Shown here piece by piece: positions 24,887-36,011 of a stretch of 64,000 nucleotides of DNA. The notes under the pieces are model-generated. The model was not told where the DNA came from. It ran no database searches and saw only the letters and a program-made list of their open reading frames with translations. Position 1 is the first letter of the stretch. Each line of letters opens with the position of its first letter. The stretch comes from Theristus sp. LFF4_11 (Eukaryota > Nematoda > Chromadorea > Monhysterida > Xyalidae), in the NCBI GenBank assembly GCA_030248135.1, contig JASANC010001018.1:62001-126000 (forward strand), read 5' to 3'. Position numbers and translations under genes: made by a program.

Positions 24887-25913
24887 TCGCTGCAACTCAA
24901 TATTTCGTATTGAAAAAATTTGAACTTTTTTGAACACTCATGTGCATTTGTGTCCATGTTTGAGCGGTGTTGTTTGCTATTTCATTGTCGTTGATTGATT
25001 TGTTCGAGCGTATATCAGATCGAAATGACAGTAATGGTTTCGGTGTCTGTCACTCATGGCTGTTATACAATTCGTGACTATTGAGAATGAAACGTTCTGA
25101 TTACTTTGTTACAACTGTTACTTTTGTTTACAATTGACTACACGGTTTGATTACGAGACGGGCGACTAAACACAGGCAAAGCTAAAACGTTACGGCTAAA
25201 GCGTACTCAACGAGTAGTTGTTATTATTGCATAAAACTGACGATGCTTTGCCTATGTCGCCCAGGTGCCCAGTTCGAGCGAACGAGCGGCGAAACTATGC
25301 CGCGCATAGTCGCCTCTGTTACTGAGGCGACACGCGACAATGACGTAGCGTATCAACAACCTATAAACCAACGTTCCGAAGTGTTTCACTTGGAAGTGTT
25401 TATTTGGTTGTCGAGAGAAGAAGTGTATCAGTAAGAATGCATAGATAAATGCAACCAAATAAGAATCACCACAAATGTTGAACATGTTGAGCTTTAGTAA
25501 AAGGACAGATGAACTGCGTTAAACATCAATGATCACCACAATAGTACTGTAGGTTGAGAAAGCTGCTGTAGTGTATAAACACGGACTCTACAATTTTCCC
25601 CCCAAAAAACAAACGACTCTTCCACGAGTCGACAAAAAAAGGAATGTCAAAAATGGAAAGTTGTACCGAGTATCATAGAGATCTAATAAATCAATGTAAA
25701 AAGAATTTGGTAATTTGTTAAGATCACATTGAATAAATGGTTGATCATCGACAACCAATGCAAAAATATAACAGAGACAGAAGGCTATTGCACAGAGCTA
25801 AGAAGCCGATGGCCAAAACCTAAGTTTGACGTCGCTCCCTAATACAGTATGCTGAAGGTTTCCTGAAATTCATCGCACTACGTAAATGAGATGAAAATCA
25901 CACAACTTCAATA

Positions 25914-26441
25914 TTGTCCATTCATTCCGATAGAGTTATTTCTTGTTTTTCGGTGATGAACGTTTTGGTTGACTTGTCGACGTTGTGCGCGTGCGTCGTG
26001 TGGACCGGCGTTGCGAGGCGCCGCGAGCGAGTTGTGGCGAGTAGACCCCCGCCAATCAACACAGGAACGGCCGATTTAGCGTTCGGAAACGAGCAAAGTC
26101 AAGCTCGGGATCGCATGCTAAGACAGATTTTTCTTACCGGACTTCGGCCCGAACTGAACAGCAATAATCAATCATGCACTGCCTTGCCTACCACGCCTAA
26201 CTCATATGATGCCCTTGTGAAAGCGGCACAACAAGCAGAATACCGCAGCTTAGAAGATTGCATTGTGCGTGGCGGGATTCTCAAACGTCTGGGATATCCG
26301 ACAACAACCGCTCACGTCCACAATTCGCATATAATCGCCCGTTTTAATCCGGAGACAAACACGATTCTTTCAGTCAAATCGTCAGCCATCATTTCAGTCT
26401 GCATAAATCGTGTTGTTGTTCCGCCGACTTATACTCAATAG
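25914..26441 (+). pseudogene. Retrotransposon gag-like fragment
   Basis: The stretch around residues 65-115 (RDRMLRQIFLTGLRPELNS, then DALVKAAQQAEYRS) resembles the capsid part of LTR-retrotransposon gag proteins, where a FLxGL-type motif is common. There is no zinc knuckle, protease or reverse transcriptase nearby and no LTR pair that I can see. Most likely a decayed fragment. Confidence 0.4.
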
Positions 26442-26471
26442 ACCGACGTATACTCACAACAATGAAACAAG

Positions 26472-28117
26472 TCAGGCAATAAGCAGCCGAAGCAGCTGAC
26501 AGAATTTTTGCAAATTGAGCAAATTTTGTATCAAATCGTCGAAGTAAGCTTGGAAATGTACTCGAGCACTGTCCGGTATGAACATTTTTTCGCACAACGA
26601 AAACAAACCTCCGAATCGTGAATGTTTGAACGTGCAGAAATGAAGCAATAGACGTGAATACGGCCAATACGGCACCAGGCAAATCTCTTCTTTTGAATTA
26701 CAGACAATGTAGCCGTCATCGTAGTGTTTTTGTCGGCCCGTAATTCGATGCTTTTCTAAGCCAAACATGGTGCGGTCTGAAAAACGCGGTATTTTTGTTT
26801 TGATTGAATTACAACAAAAATTAAAAACTTACATTTTTACTAAATTGCGCTTTCGCGGGTCGATATCGGCGTGAAGCACGTGGCAGTCACTGGAAAATGA
26901 GAATGTGGAGAATGAGAGTGACAACGAATAATCGCAAATACCCAATATCGTAATTATTCACAATCTTTACCCGTAATCTCCCAGCGCGGCCGGCCCCGAA
27001 CCGACAATCTTCTGATTCATTTATCGTCTGTGGCATTCCTTCTGGAGCATCATCGGACAGATACGTGAAACTGTGTGAGAGTTCTGGCATGTAGTGACGG
27101 CGCCAACACCAATAGTGCCCAAAGTTGGGTGTCTGGCCATCATGACCGAACACGGCCATCAGCCGGTACACGTGGTTATTGCCGACTGTGACGTTCTCAG
27201 GATCCAGGCTCGCCCAAACAGGGCCGTGTCGCTGAAGCTGCTGGTTTGCGCCCAATTGGAACAGATCTTTATAGTACAGCAGCAGGTACGGCGCCCCAAT
27301 GTCTTCGAAGATCACGGTTTGTTGAGCGCAGCCGACCTGTCTCTTCGGGTTTTGGCACGTGTAGTCGTCCACTTCACTCTCTGCGATCTCCAATGGCAGA
27401 AGGCTCGGCAAATGAAGCCCTCCCAGTGTGGATCAGCCGGACGCATCTCATGTAACACATCGCTGTCGATTATGTGAATTTGCTGAGTGTTGCACTTTGG
27501 ACAGCGAATTGTTGTCCGTCTCTGAAATTGTTAGAAGGTCAACAACAGTGCATAACAAGTGCAGTGAACCCATTTCTGTTTCTGTTTTTTGATTTTTTGA
27601 TTATCAGCTTTTTCCCGTTTTACAACTTTTGCACGGGCACCCATAGGTATTGTGGATTTATTCAAACGTGTCCCAACTAAAATAACGTCATTTGCATTAA
27701 AAACGCCGGTTTGTCAAAGTACAGGCACTAAAATGTCAGTTTGGTGTGACTTATTCGATATTAATCATTTGTTTGCGGGTAGAAACCGGCTAAACGGAAA
27801 GTCTGGTTTGCAGTGAAAGGCAAGCGCATGTTTGGCGGCACATGACGTAATTTCAGTGGGACAGGTTTAAAAAAATAGGTCATAATCAGTTTAAACCTTG
27901 AGCAGCATTTCAAAATTACCAAAGTAACCAAGTACTATGGGCCGCGGCACGCATGAAACAAATTTTTCTGTGGTGTAAATGAATGGTAATGTGGTAATAT
28001 CATACATGCAACAACAAACCATGTGCGTGAAGAAGCTCTGAACTTCTTGTGGCATCGACTGCAAAATCTTGTGCAAGAATTCGCTCGCATCCTTTTGCTG
28101 AGTTGCAGTGAATTGCT
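26472..28117 (-). pseudogene. Ubiquitin-specific protease-like gene region with frameshifts
   Basis: Two exons show USP-domain hallmarks. Exon 28117-28020 has FTATQQKDASEFL, the QQDAxEFL motif. The exon starting at 27521 has TIRCPKCN, later DYTCQNPKRQVGC, and the histidine box region VYRLMAVFGHDGQTPNFGHY. The junction between them is in phase. Within the second exon the frame shifts by one base near 27411 (after PHWEGF), and a further shift is needed near 27010. The Cys box (GNTCY-type) was not found upstream. Downstream pieces at about 26990, 26890 and 26768 (DCHVLHADIDPRKRN; YIVCNSKEEICLVPYW) are repeated at 28200-28560. Either a pseudogene or a locus with assembly errors. If active it would cleave ubiquitin from proteins. 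Confidence 0.55.
27650..27884. repeat. MITE of the TATTGTGGATTTATTC family, copy 1
   Basis: About 235 bp, starting TATTGTGGATTTATTCAAAC and ending GGTTTAAAAAAATAGGTCAT. Inside are AAACGCCGGTTTGTCAAAGT and a GACGTAATTTCAGTGGGAC end zone. Two closely similar copies lie at 38027-38264 and 49915-50151. Confidence 0.8.
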
Positions 28118-28199
28118 CTATATAAATATAAATTAGGGAAAATGCGCCTCCTTGGCGCATACAAAAGTTAGACCACGACGGGGGGCACCCAAACGGACA

Positions 28200-28742
28200 G
28201 GCCACCGGACAGCGCGAAATGAAGCAATAGACGTGCATACGGCCAATACGGCACCAAAAAATCTCTTCTTTTGAATTACAGACAATGTAGCCGTCATCGT
28301 AGTGTTTTTTGTCGGCCCGTAACTCGATGTTTTTCTAAGCCAAACATGCAACGTGATGCGGTCTAAAAAAGCGGTAACAATTAGATTTGATTCAGTTACA
28401 ACAAAATTTAAAAACTTACATTTTTACTAAATTGCGTTTTCGCGGGTCGATATCGGCGTGAAGCACGTGGCAGTGCGGCTAATGAGGGTGACAACGAATA
28501 ATCGCAAATAAATATCGTAATTATTCATAATTTTACCCGTAATCTCCCAGCGCGGTCGGCTCCGACCCGTGCAACAGTTTTTCTGTTGCTTTTTCTACAG
28601 TAACCCCCGTGGGTTTTTTCGATAACACCGCGATCCATGGCTGACAACAGCGGCCCGCACAGTTGCGGCACACGATCACGCATAGACGACACGCCAACTG
28701 AGTTGAAACCAACAACCCAATAAAACAAAAGCAACAAAGCAA
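28200..28742 (-). pseudogene. Duplicated copy of the USP-flanking exon module
   Basis: About 28219-28348 repeats 26640-26768 nearly base for base, and 28420-28560 repeats 26840-27005 with indels. An upstream stretch reads QPWIAVLSKKPTGVTVEKA and ends ALGDYG at a GTAAAA donor, matching ALGDYG in the other copy. Similarity stops abruptly near 28217. The reading frames of the two copies disagree, so neither is clearly functional. Confidence 0.4.
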
Positions 28743-29226
28743 AACAAAATCGTTAACAAACCCTGTTCACAGATTGTTCAAAAACCAAGTCTAACATCTC
28801 GCGGCTTAATGCCGGGCAAAAATCGAGACCGCTGATAGCGAAGATGCCATTTTTTGTTAGTTTTGTTTTCATTCAGACAGAATTAGAACTGAAATGAAAA
28901 GGGCCATAATTCATACATACAAAAATCGGCCTATTTATACCCATGAGCGCCGATTCATGTACATGAGGCCTCATCCTGTGGCTCACGGTCACGCTCAACG
29001 CCAACCTGTTGCACGACCGCGTGTACAACACGGCCACTTCGTTTGCGTGCTGAAGCTTTTGCTTTTTTGCACTTTGAAAAAAACGTGTTTTTTTTCAGTT
29101 CCCTTAAGGCCCAGTCATGTATTCGCGCGCGCTGAAGCGCAAATTCACCTTAACAACGTGAAACTGCAATGTTTTCGCTTCATGAATGCGTCGCTAGCGC
29201 TTCAAGTTCCATGAATGCGGTATTAC

Positions 29227-29309
29227 CTGCTTTAGAGCATAGGCCTGGAGTTTCAACAGCTCGGTCATTCGGTTGATTCGGCCGCCTCGCTCGGCTGATT
29301 GTTGCAGAT
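29227..29309 (-). CDS. Orphan coiled-coil exon
   Basis: Between a TTTCTTTCAG acceptor and a CAG|GTAATA donor the minus strand reads LQQSAERGGRINRMTELLK and LQAYALKQ, a likely amphipathic helix. It enters in phase 1 and leaves in phase 0. I cannot assign partner exons; the EF-hand gene to the right would need a connecting exon of suitable phase. Confidence 0.4.
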
Positions 29310-30799
29310 CTGAAAGAAAAAAATAAAAACACTGAGCTGATTTTCTGCATGAAAATACAATGGCGAACAACGTACATTTCCGTTTTTTTTCAGATCGGAT
29401 ATGCCATTTTAATATTGATTGATTCGGTTTTCGGTGATTGATCTAAAATAGTATGGATAAAATAGTATATTTTAGTATAGTCGAAATATGGATTGCCAAG
29501 TTGCTGGTCACGAGGTTCGCCTCTTAAATACGGGCGATAAACGTCGCCCACTGGAAGCGAGCAGAGAGCAAGCTTTACGACAGAAAAACCACCGACTGAA
29601 TGAGTTGCTTACAAAAATCATGCCTTTATATAAGATTTTCCCATCTACGTCAAAACTGTCTTGAGGCACATCAAAGCGACAGGAATTTCTTTGCGAGAGT
29701 CGTAAATTGCCATTCAAAATATTTCTTTTCTTGTGCAGTTCACACTGCGTGTATTGCCCTTGACGTAAATGGTGCACCAAACCCAATCCCACTTTACGAT
29801 CAAGCAAAGCGAAAGTGAGCGTGCGTGGGGTGGGAACGTGCACACGCAGAAAAACTCGTATGTGACGACTGAACACCTCCAAAACATGCACATGCGTCAC
29901 TAATCTGCGTGCTCCTACCCCAAAATGCTGCCTGATGCAATACCGGTGTTGTTATTGTCTTGGTAATCGTTTTTCGTCACTTGGTAGAGACAGGATCATA
30001 AATCAACAACCAACCAACCAACGGCTTTGCGGCCAGGTTTTCAAAGTAAAACAGTTCTTTTTTTGTTTTTCCACATCCAAACACACGAAGTGAACTTCTG
30101 ATAAACATAAAAACAGAACCATGCACACGAGTTGTATTATCAAACTTTGGGAAGACAAAAAATCCTCAACACAAGACTGTCAAAGTTTTCATTAGATTCC
30201 TTTCATTTCATTGATACTCGATCATCCTAGTCCAATTGCTCCAATATACGGGTCTGGTCCGATTCCATATATACGATTTGCGCGCTTATGACGACTGAAC
30301 GCTTCCGTCGACGCCTGAGCAGAGTCGGCCTCTAATGCGCAGAAGCATCCGTATGGTTTGCACAACGTCTCCACTTGGAAGCGTGCGAGTTCTGAAACTC
30401 AAGAAATGCCTTATTCATTCGGCCATACTCGACGTTCGGTGTGTGGGCGATTGAACGTGGCAGCGTTTTGTTCAGGGTGCAAAGGAGCGCGCGAAATATG
30501 GAATGAAAGAAAAACGACGTTCAAGATGCAGTACTGTTCATTCCCCCCCCCCTGCACACATGATTGGTATGCTTGGAAAAAACCTCAACTGCTAGTCCAC
30601 ATCTGTATCGCCTTGACTGAGACAACAAAGAGTGCCTTATTCATTCAGCCGTACTGTAATGTCCCGTGCCGTGCCGTACATACAGTAATACGTCTCTATG
30701 AATGAACGTTAGCAAGCTAAACTTAAACTGTGCGACTTCCAAACGCCCAAATCACGCAAAGAATCGTGCACTATATGTGAGCGAGTATGAATTCTGGAA
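29310..30799. other. No gene recognised
   Basis: Contains diverged repeat pieces: 29915-30062 resembles 23720-23880, and 30405-30440 and 30640-30665 resemble the GCCTTATTTATTCGGCCATAC repeat. A polyC tract is at 30545-30552. No splice-supported exon seen. Confidence 0.35.
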
Positions 30800-31922
30800 T
30801 AGAGTTGCCACGGTAGGCCTTTTTTGGTCACGGTACGGTTTACGGTTTGAGACGCAATTTTTTTCACGGTTTCGGTACGGTACGGTAAATTGAAAAGCTC
30901 AACGGTACGGTTTTCGGTACGGTTTGAAAATTTTTAAAATCGCACGGTACGGTTTCGGTACGGTTACCGTGGATTTTGAATTTACACGGGCGGTAAACCG
31001 TATTTTTACGGTTTGAAAATTAAAAAGTTTTAAAATGCACTGTGCTTCACTTTTTGTTTCTCTCTGTGCTATTTTGTTGTGTTGTATGTCGCCGTTCTCG
31101 TTCAGTCAGACAAGCAATGGAAGCGGCAGTGGGACAAAAACAAAACACAAACTTACACCATCTACCTACACCATAGCAAGAGTACAGGAAGACCCAGTCG
31201 CTAAGTTTGACCCGAAGAGGCCCCTTTATTTTTTTTATTTTACAGAACTGGCCGGGAATCGATACCCGTTTATTTGCACAATCCCATTTGTGTTTTTTAT
31301 GCCCGCTTTTGCACAAAAATGTTTTTTAAACAATATTATTTCAGTTTCTACTGTTTAAAAATTGCAAATTTGTGTTCACCAAAATTTTGCTTTTTGAAAG
31401 TCACAGAATTTTAGTTAAAATCTTGTAAAAACTGCTGTTTGTTTAGTGTTCTCACAGTCACAATCGATCTTCATGACCTGTTTTATTGTCATTAATTATT
31501 AATTAGCGCGTGTTTTATTTTAGTTTTTTAGTATACACCAAAAAAAAACTAAAAAAAGTAATGTGAAAGCCGTTGATTTTTACAACGGCACAAAAAAACA
31601 AATAAAATTTTTATGTATCCGTGGGACATGCAACCTATATGATACCAACGAAAAATCAAACGCACGCCACGCCACACACAGCGCACGCACACAAAAAAAG
31701 CTTGGTCAAACCGTCAATTTTGGAAAAAATACGACGGTTTCGGTACGGTTTGCCAAAATTTTGCCACGGTACGGTCAACGGTACGGTAATTGTATTTTGA
31801 TGACGGTACGGTTTTCGGTACGGTTTGGAAATTTTAAAATCGCACGGTACGGTCACGGTACGGTACGGTAAAACCGTACCGCCCGTATTTTTACGGTTTT
31901 TACGGTTACCGTGGCAACTATA
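30800..31922. mobile_element. hAT-type element with perfect 8-bp target duplication
   Basis: 1,123 bp. The ends are TAGAGTTGCCACGGTA and, inverted, TATAGTTGCCACGGTA. TTCTGGAA flanks both sides exactly (30792-30799 and 31923-31930), the 8-bp duplication typical of hAT. Each arm is a long run of ACGGT/CGGTACGGT repeats in opposite orientation (about 30810-31010 and 31735-31915). The centre holds unrelated DNA with a tRNA-free, non-diagnostic open frame. It appears to sit in the intron after exon 3 of the EF-hand gene. Confidence 0.85.
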
Positions 31923-31957
31923 TTCTGGAATGCCAGCATAATTCTGGAACGTACAAC

Positions 31958-33809
31958 CTCGATTTCATCAAACCAACCAGTGCCATTTACGATGCCATCG
32001 TTATTCTGGTCCACCCAACCGTACTTCTCCTGCATTTCCACCTCTGATAGCGTCGGATACCAAAACTGAAGCGCATTGAGAAATTCCGGACTACTTTTCC
32101 AGGACTCGTTTTTGACCATAATGTTCGCATCTGGCGCCGGGTGCATCTGTTTTCGGGCGTCCGCTTCGAACTCGCCAAAATCGACGCCTCCATCGCCTGA
32201 ACAAAAAAAAAACAAGCAGGAATAATGAGCGAATGTGAGCGAGTAGTGCGCGGTTGTGTGCTATTCCGCCCCGCGAACTTCCGTCCCAAAGAATTCCGGC
32301 TCGCTCATTCCAGCCCGAAGAATTCTGGCCTGGAGAATTTCGGCCCGGACCCGGAGATTTCCGGCCCGATGAATTTTTGCCAGCACGAACACTATGAAAC
32401 CACACGAAGTGATTTTTGGTAAATAAATTGTGACTAAATAAATTCATGCAGCTAGTTTGAAGTGTTAGCCGTGCAAAATATCTGAGGTTTGCATTTTTTT
32501 TGTTCCAGCAAGTTGAACAAAATAACTTGGCTTGCGTTTTTGCACTAGTGCCCCACCCCCCCCCCCCTCGAAATTTACTTTGACATCCCATCCAGCGAAA
32601 TTTGCTTGAAAAAGACATTTTTGAGACACCGAAAAAAGTCACGTCTGAAATAATAAAAATGCAAACCAGCCAGCAAAATCACGCAGCTCAAATAATGCCA
32701 AGAATGACATAACAGAGCGCAAACAAAAATCAGTTAATAATTGATGGTTCGCAAATCCTGTTCGCGATGAAAAAAATAAGCTTTTTATTTATTATTTGGA
32801 AAAAAGGTTCCTCTTTCCAAAAAAATCAAACAAGCCAAACATCATTGAAAATACACTTTAAAATCACTCCATATTGTACCATCTGTGTCCATCGTTTGCA
32901 TGTGTTGCACCGATTGGTTAATAGACCCGTTGATTTTGACCATTTGTTTGACGTGTTCCTCTAGCGTCAGGTTTCCATCGTTGTTCAAGTCAAAAATGTC
33001 GAAGCGACGGCGATATTCTGCATGTGTATTTTTTTGAAATTCTTTTTTCAGATTACAGTCGAACTCTAAATTACAGGGAATCAGCTGATTCGTTGGTGAT
33101 TACGGTATGCATGCTTCCTGTGCAAATCAAAGTCCGCCCCGACGGCAATGCCTGCACAGAAAACATCTGATCACCTGATCACATAATCACCTGATCACCA
33201 ACCAATCAGCCAGTTACATATGTTATACAGTTATAGACTATAATCATTTTTTAAAAGGCTGTCTTGGCTTCGTAACTTTTTTGTTCTGGAAAATTCTGAA
33301 TTTTCAAAATCTTCATATTCGCAAAACAAAGATCTCAAAACATTTTTGGTTATTTAACGGTTTGTGAGAGAAAAAACGGAGCTGGAGCAACACTATTGTC
33401 ATTTCAGAAACTTTGCATGTGGGAACAAAAGTTTCACGCCCATTGGAAAAGCCGCACAGCTAAATACGCAATACGGTGACATCGCCGCAAATTTGAATTG
33501 CCGCGCATCCCCTGTGTACAATGCAAACGCATCGAGTCGCAGGGCCAAGAGAAAGGATAATACGTAATTTTGGCAAGTATAACGCGTTCGTGATGTGAAC
33601 ATGTGAACGCAACTTTCGCCTTGCCAGAAACTGGCTAAAATTAGCCATTTTTTACCCGGGGTCAAGTCACATCCCGGTGCGTCCATGCAGCAGCGTCCGT
33701 CGCCTCTTGTTGACTCGTCGTTTGCACTAATTCCCCCAGGAAAAAATGCCACATCGGACAAAAACACCACAACAGCAAACATCGCCACTGAACATGCTTG
33801 GTGTACCAT
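31958..33809 (-). CDS. Secreted or ER EF-hand calcium-binding protein, 5' exons 1-3
   Basis: Exons 33809-33656, 33017-32880 and 32196-31958 join in phase to 177 residues; the 3' end is not found. The N-terminus MVHQACSVAMFAVVVFLSD looks like a signal peptide, followed by a short Cys-containing linker. EF-hand loop 1 is DLNNDGNLTLEE (residues 61-72). Loop 2 is DTDGDGGVDFGE (95-106), split by an intron after its first glycine base. A third loop, DQNNDGIVNGTG (from residue 160), lacks the glutamate at position 12. The signal peptide plus serial EF-hands resembles CREC-type luminal proteins, but no retention signal is visible because the C-terminus is missing. The exon 3 donor GAG|GTTGTA is 36 bp from a hAT element. 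Calcium binding is inferred from the loops. Confidence 0.75.
33056..33236. repeat. MITE copy (CAGTCGAACTCT family) in EF-hand intron 1
   Basis: TA-flanked left end CAGTCGAACTCTAAATTA, then GGGAATCAGCTGATTCGTTG, GCATGCTTCCTGTGC and CCTGCACAGAAAACAT. A short internal TGATCACC tandem (33168-33200) is private to this copy. The right terminus is degraded. Confidence 0.75.
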
Positions 33810-34400
33810 GGTGAAACTTTTTTTTGTTTTTTTTTCGTTGAGAAACGAAAAACCAGTTTTATCTGCAATTTACAGCTCAAAAGGTCCTAGTCCAAAGATC
33901 GTGGTCTTCATGGTATTCTCTCTGGTCGAAAACGCAAACACCCACTGGCACTACACGCAATTATACACTGCGCGAAAAAAAGCTTTTGGTGAAAGAACAT
34001 GTATACGGTCATTCAGGGAAATAAAGAATACGGAATTTTATTGAGCAAAACAATGTTATTTTAAAATGTTTTTTGGTTCGTATTACCGCAAAAAACCGCT
34101 TTCAAAATTGCCGAAATTTTCAAAACCATCATATTCTTCTTCTGTTAATCGGCAGATTCAACTGGAATAGGTAGGCTTCATGGTTTCGTATTCTCCACCC
34201 CATGGTGGTAGAATGAAGCTAACGATGATACCACCATGCGTGTTCTCATTCACGTTTTTTTTGTTTTCATAAAATTACACAACCAGAGATCAAACACGTG
34301 CGGCACCGCAACGAAACGTGGTCGCGATCAATAAATTGGTCGGTCGAATTTCTGTTTGGTGCACATTTGCTTGCTCGAAAGTAACAATCCTCTCCTCCTA

Positions 34401-34861
34401 CCGTATTACCCCCAATAAACCCCCATGGGGGATTAATACGTCAGCGACTTTTAGGGGTGGGGGTTTATTGGTGGGGGGGGGGGATTATTGGGGGGGGGGG
34501 GGTTTATTATACAAAAATTTCTAGGGGTGGGGTTTTGTTGAAAAATGGCAAAAATACCTTGCATGGCAGGCAAGAAAGTTGCAGAAACTTCTACTTTTCA
34601 CAGAGATTTCCTTTTGTAACAGCCTTTTGTAATGAAATTACCATTAACTCATCCATTTGGGGCCTTTGGTAGCACAATTTCACCAATGTCACTGCATTCA
34701 GCCACTGAATTCGCTGGGTATGTGTTTCAAACAGGTTTCCAATTAACCCCCATGGGGGATTATTTGTGGGGGGGGGGGATTATTTGGAAACTGGTCGGGG
34801 GGTGGGGGTTTATTGGTGGGGGGGGGATTAATGGTGGGGGGGGAGTGGGGGTGGAATACGG
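34401..34861. mobile_element. G-run-rich mariner-type MITE
   Basis: Flanked by TA, with inverted termini CCGTATTA/CCGTATTCC. Each arm has ACCCCCATGGGGGATTA followed by repeated G8-G13 runs separated by ATTATT or TTTATT. The middle 230 bp is ordinary AT-rich sequence. Its CCGTA terminus relates it to the element at 15085. Confidence 0.7.
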
Positions 34862-35773
34862 TATTACCAGGTATGTGACAGATGACCTCAAGCGAATGTT
34901 TTTTTTTGTTTTCACAGAAGCGCATAGCAATCAATGTAAAGCGAATTTTAAAGAAAAACAGATTTTTTTGCGCGAAAAAACAGTGGAACACTTCGCAAAA
35001 GAAAACCGTTTGTTGAAGCAAAAAGAACAGCAGAAAACAACAATAGTTTTACAAACACACAGAAATGTTTTGAACAAATCAGCAATTTTTCATAATCACG
35101 GACCAACGAACGTCTGTCTTTATCAGCGTTTGATCATCGGAATTCCCGGCAAGACTTGCCCGCTGGATCTCTGTAAAAAACTTTTTTTTCACGTTTTTCT
35201 TTCCTGCTAGGTTCATTGAGAAACATTCAACGTTCAATCGTTCGGCTACCACAAGAATTTGTTGAACTTTTTGCAGAACTTTCTTCTCAGGGTTTGCATT
35301 TTTTAGTCCCGTTCCGTTCAGATTTTCTTGGGTCTAGCAAAGAAAGCGCAGGCAGTCAGTGTCACTCACTGTTTACTTTTCAGTATTATCGACAAAAAGA
35401 GGAAAAATACCACTTGACCTACGTCCTGCGCAAAACAAACCCGTTTCTGCTTTGAAAAAAAAAGAATATTTTGGTCTTTCTTTGGTACTTTTGCATTCAC
35501 CATGGATGAAGGGTGAATGCAGAAAAAAATCTATCGCCCGAGAAGCTTTGGCGGGGCCGACACCAACATTATTGCGCAAATCCTAGCAGCAACTCCAGAA
35601 CGCTGATTGGCTGGCTACAACGAAAACACAGAGCCAATCAAACGCAAAGCTAAAGTAGATATTTCTCGCACCGCGACTTTTTTTACAAAAAAACAAAAAA
35701 AAAACTCCCGCCACATTTTTTCACCAAAACCAATCATCAGCAACAACAACAGAAAAAGCCCGTGCCATCGTCA
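34862..35773. other. No gene recognised
   Basis: Plus-strand frames at 34920-35210 and 35216-35455 are open but Lys/Gln/Phe-rich without motifs. An inverted GCATTCACC/GGTGAATGC pair flanks CATGGATGAA at about 35492-35520. Nothing assignable. Confidence 0.3.
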
Positions 35774-35988
35774 TCAGTGGCCACCAACCCCGGTGCAGGC
35801 GCCCGTGAGCGTGTTGCATGTCTGCGACCAGAGACAACAGTGCTTGAAGTCCATACAACAGTAACCGTTCGACGGGCAGCAACCATAGTTCATGCCCAGC
35901 TGGCAGCACACCTCGTTCTCGCCGCAATAGGACGGGCCGCACGGTCGATTAGCGCGCGCTGCGGTCGCAAACAGCATCGCGGTCGCAA
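35774..35988 (-). CDS. Granulin-like cysteine-rich protein, last exon
   Basis: After a TTTCAG acceptor the minus strand reads ATAMLFATAARANRPCGPSY, then CGENEVCCQLGMNYGCC, GYCCMDFKHCC and a stop at 35774. The paired-cysteine ladder with CCxDxxxHCC matches one granulin/epithelin repeat, a small secreted fold. The hydrophobic AMLFATAARA just before the domain looks like the end of a signal peptide begun in an upstream exon; the only ATG in this exon (35977) would give a very short one. A Tc1-type element begins 24 bp upstream, so the first exon probably lies right of 37126. The peptide has one granulin repeat. Confidence 0.6.
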
Positions 35989-36011
35989 CTGAAATCACGG
36001 CTTGCGATGTA

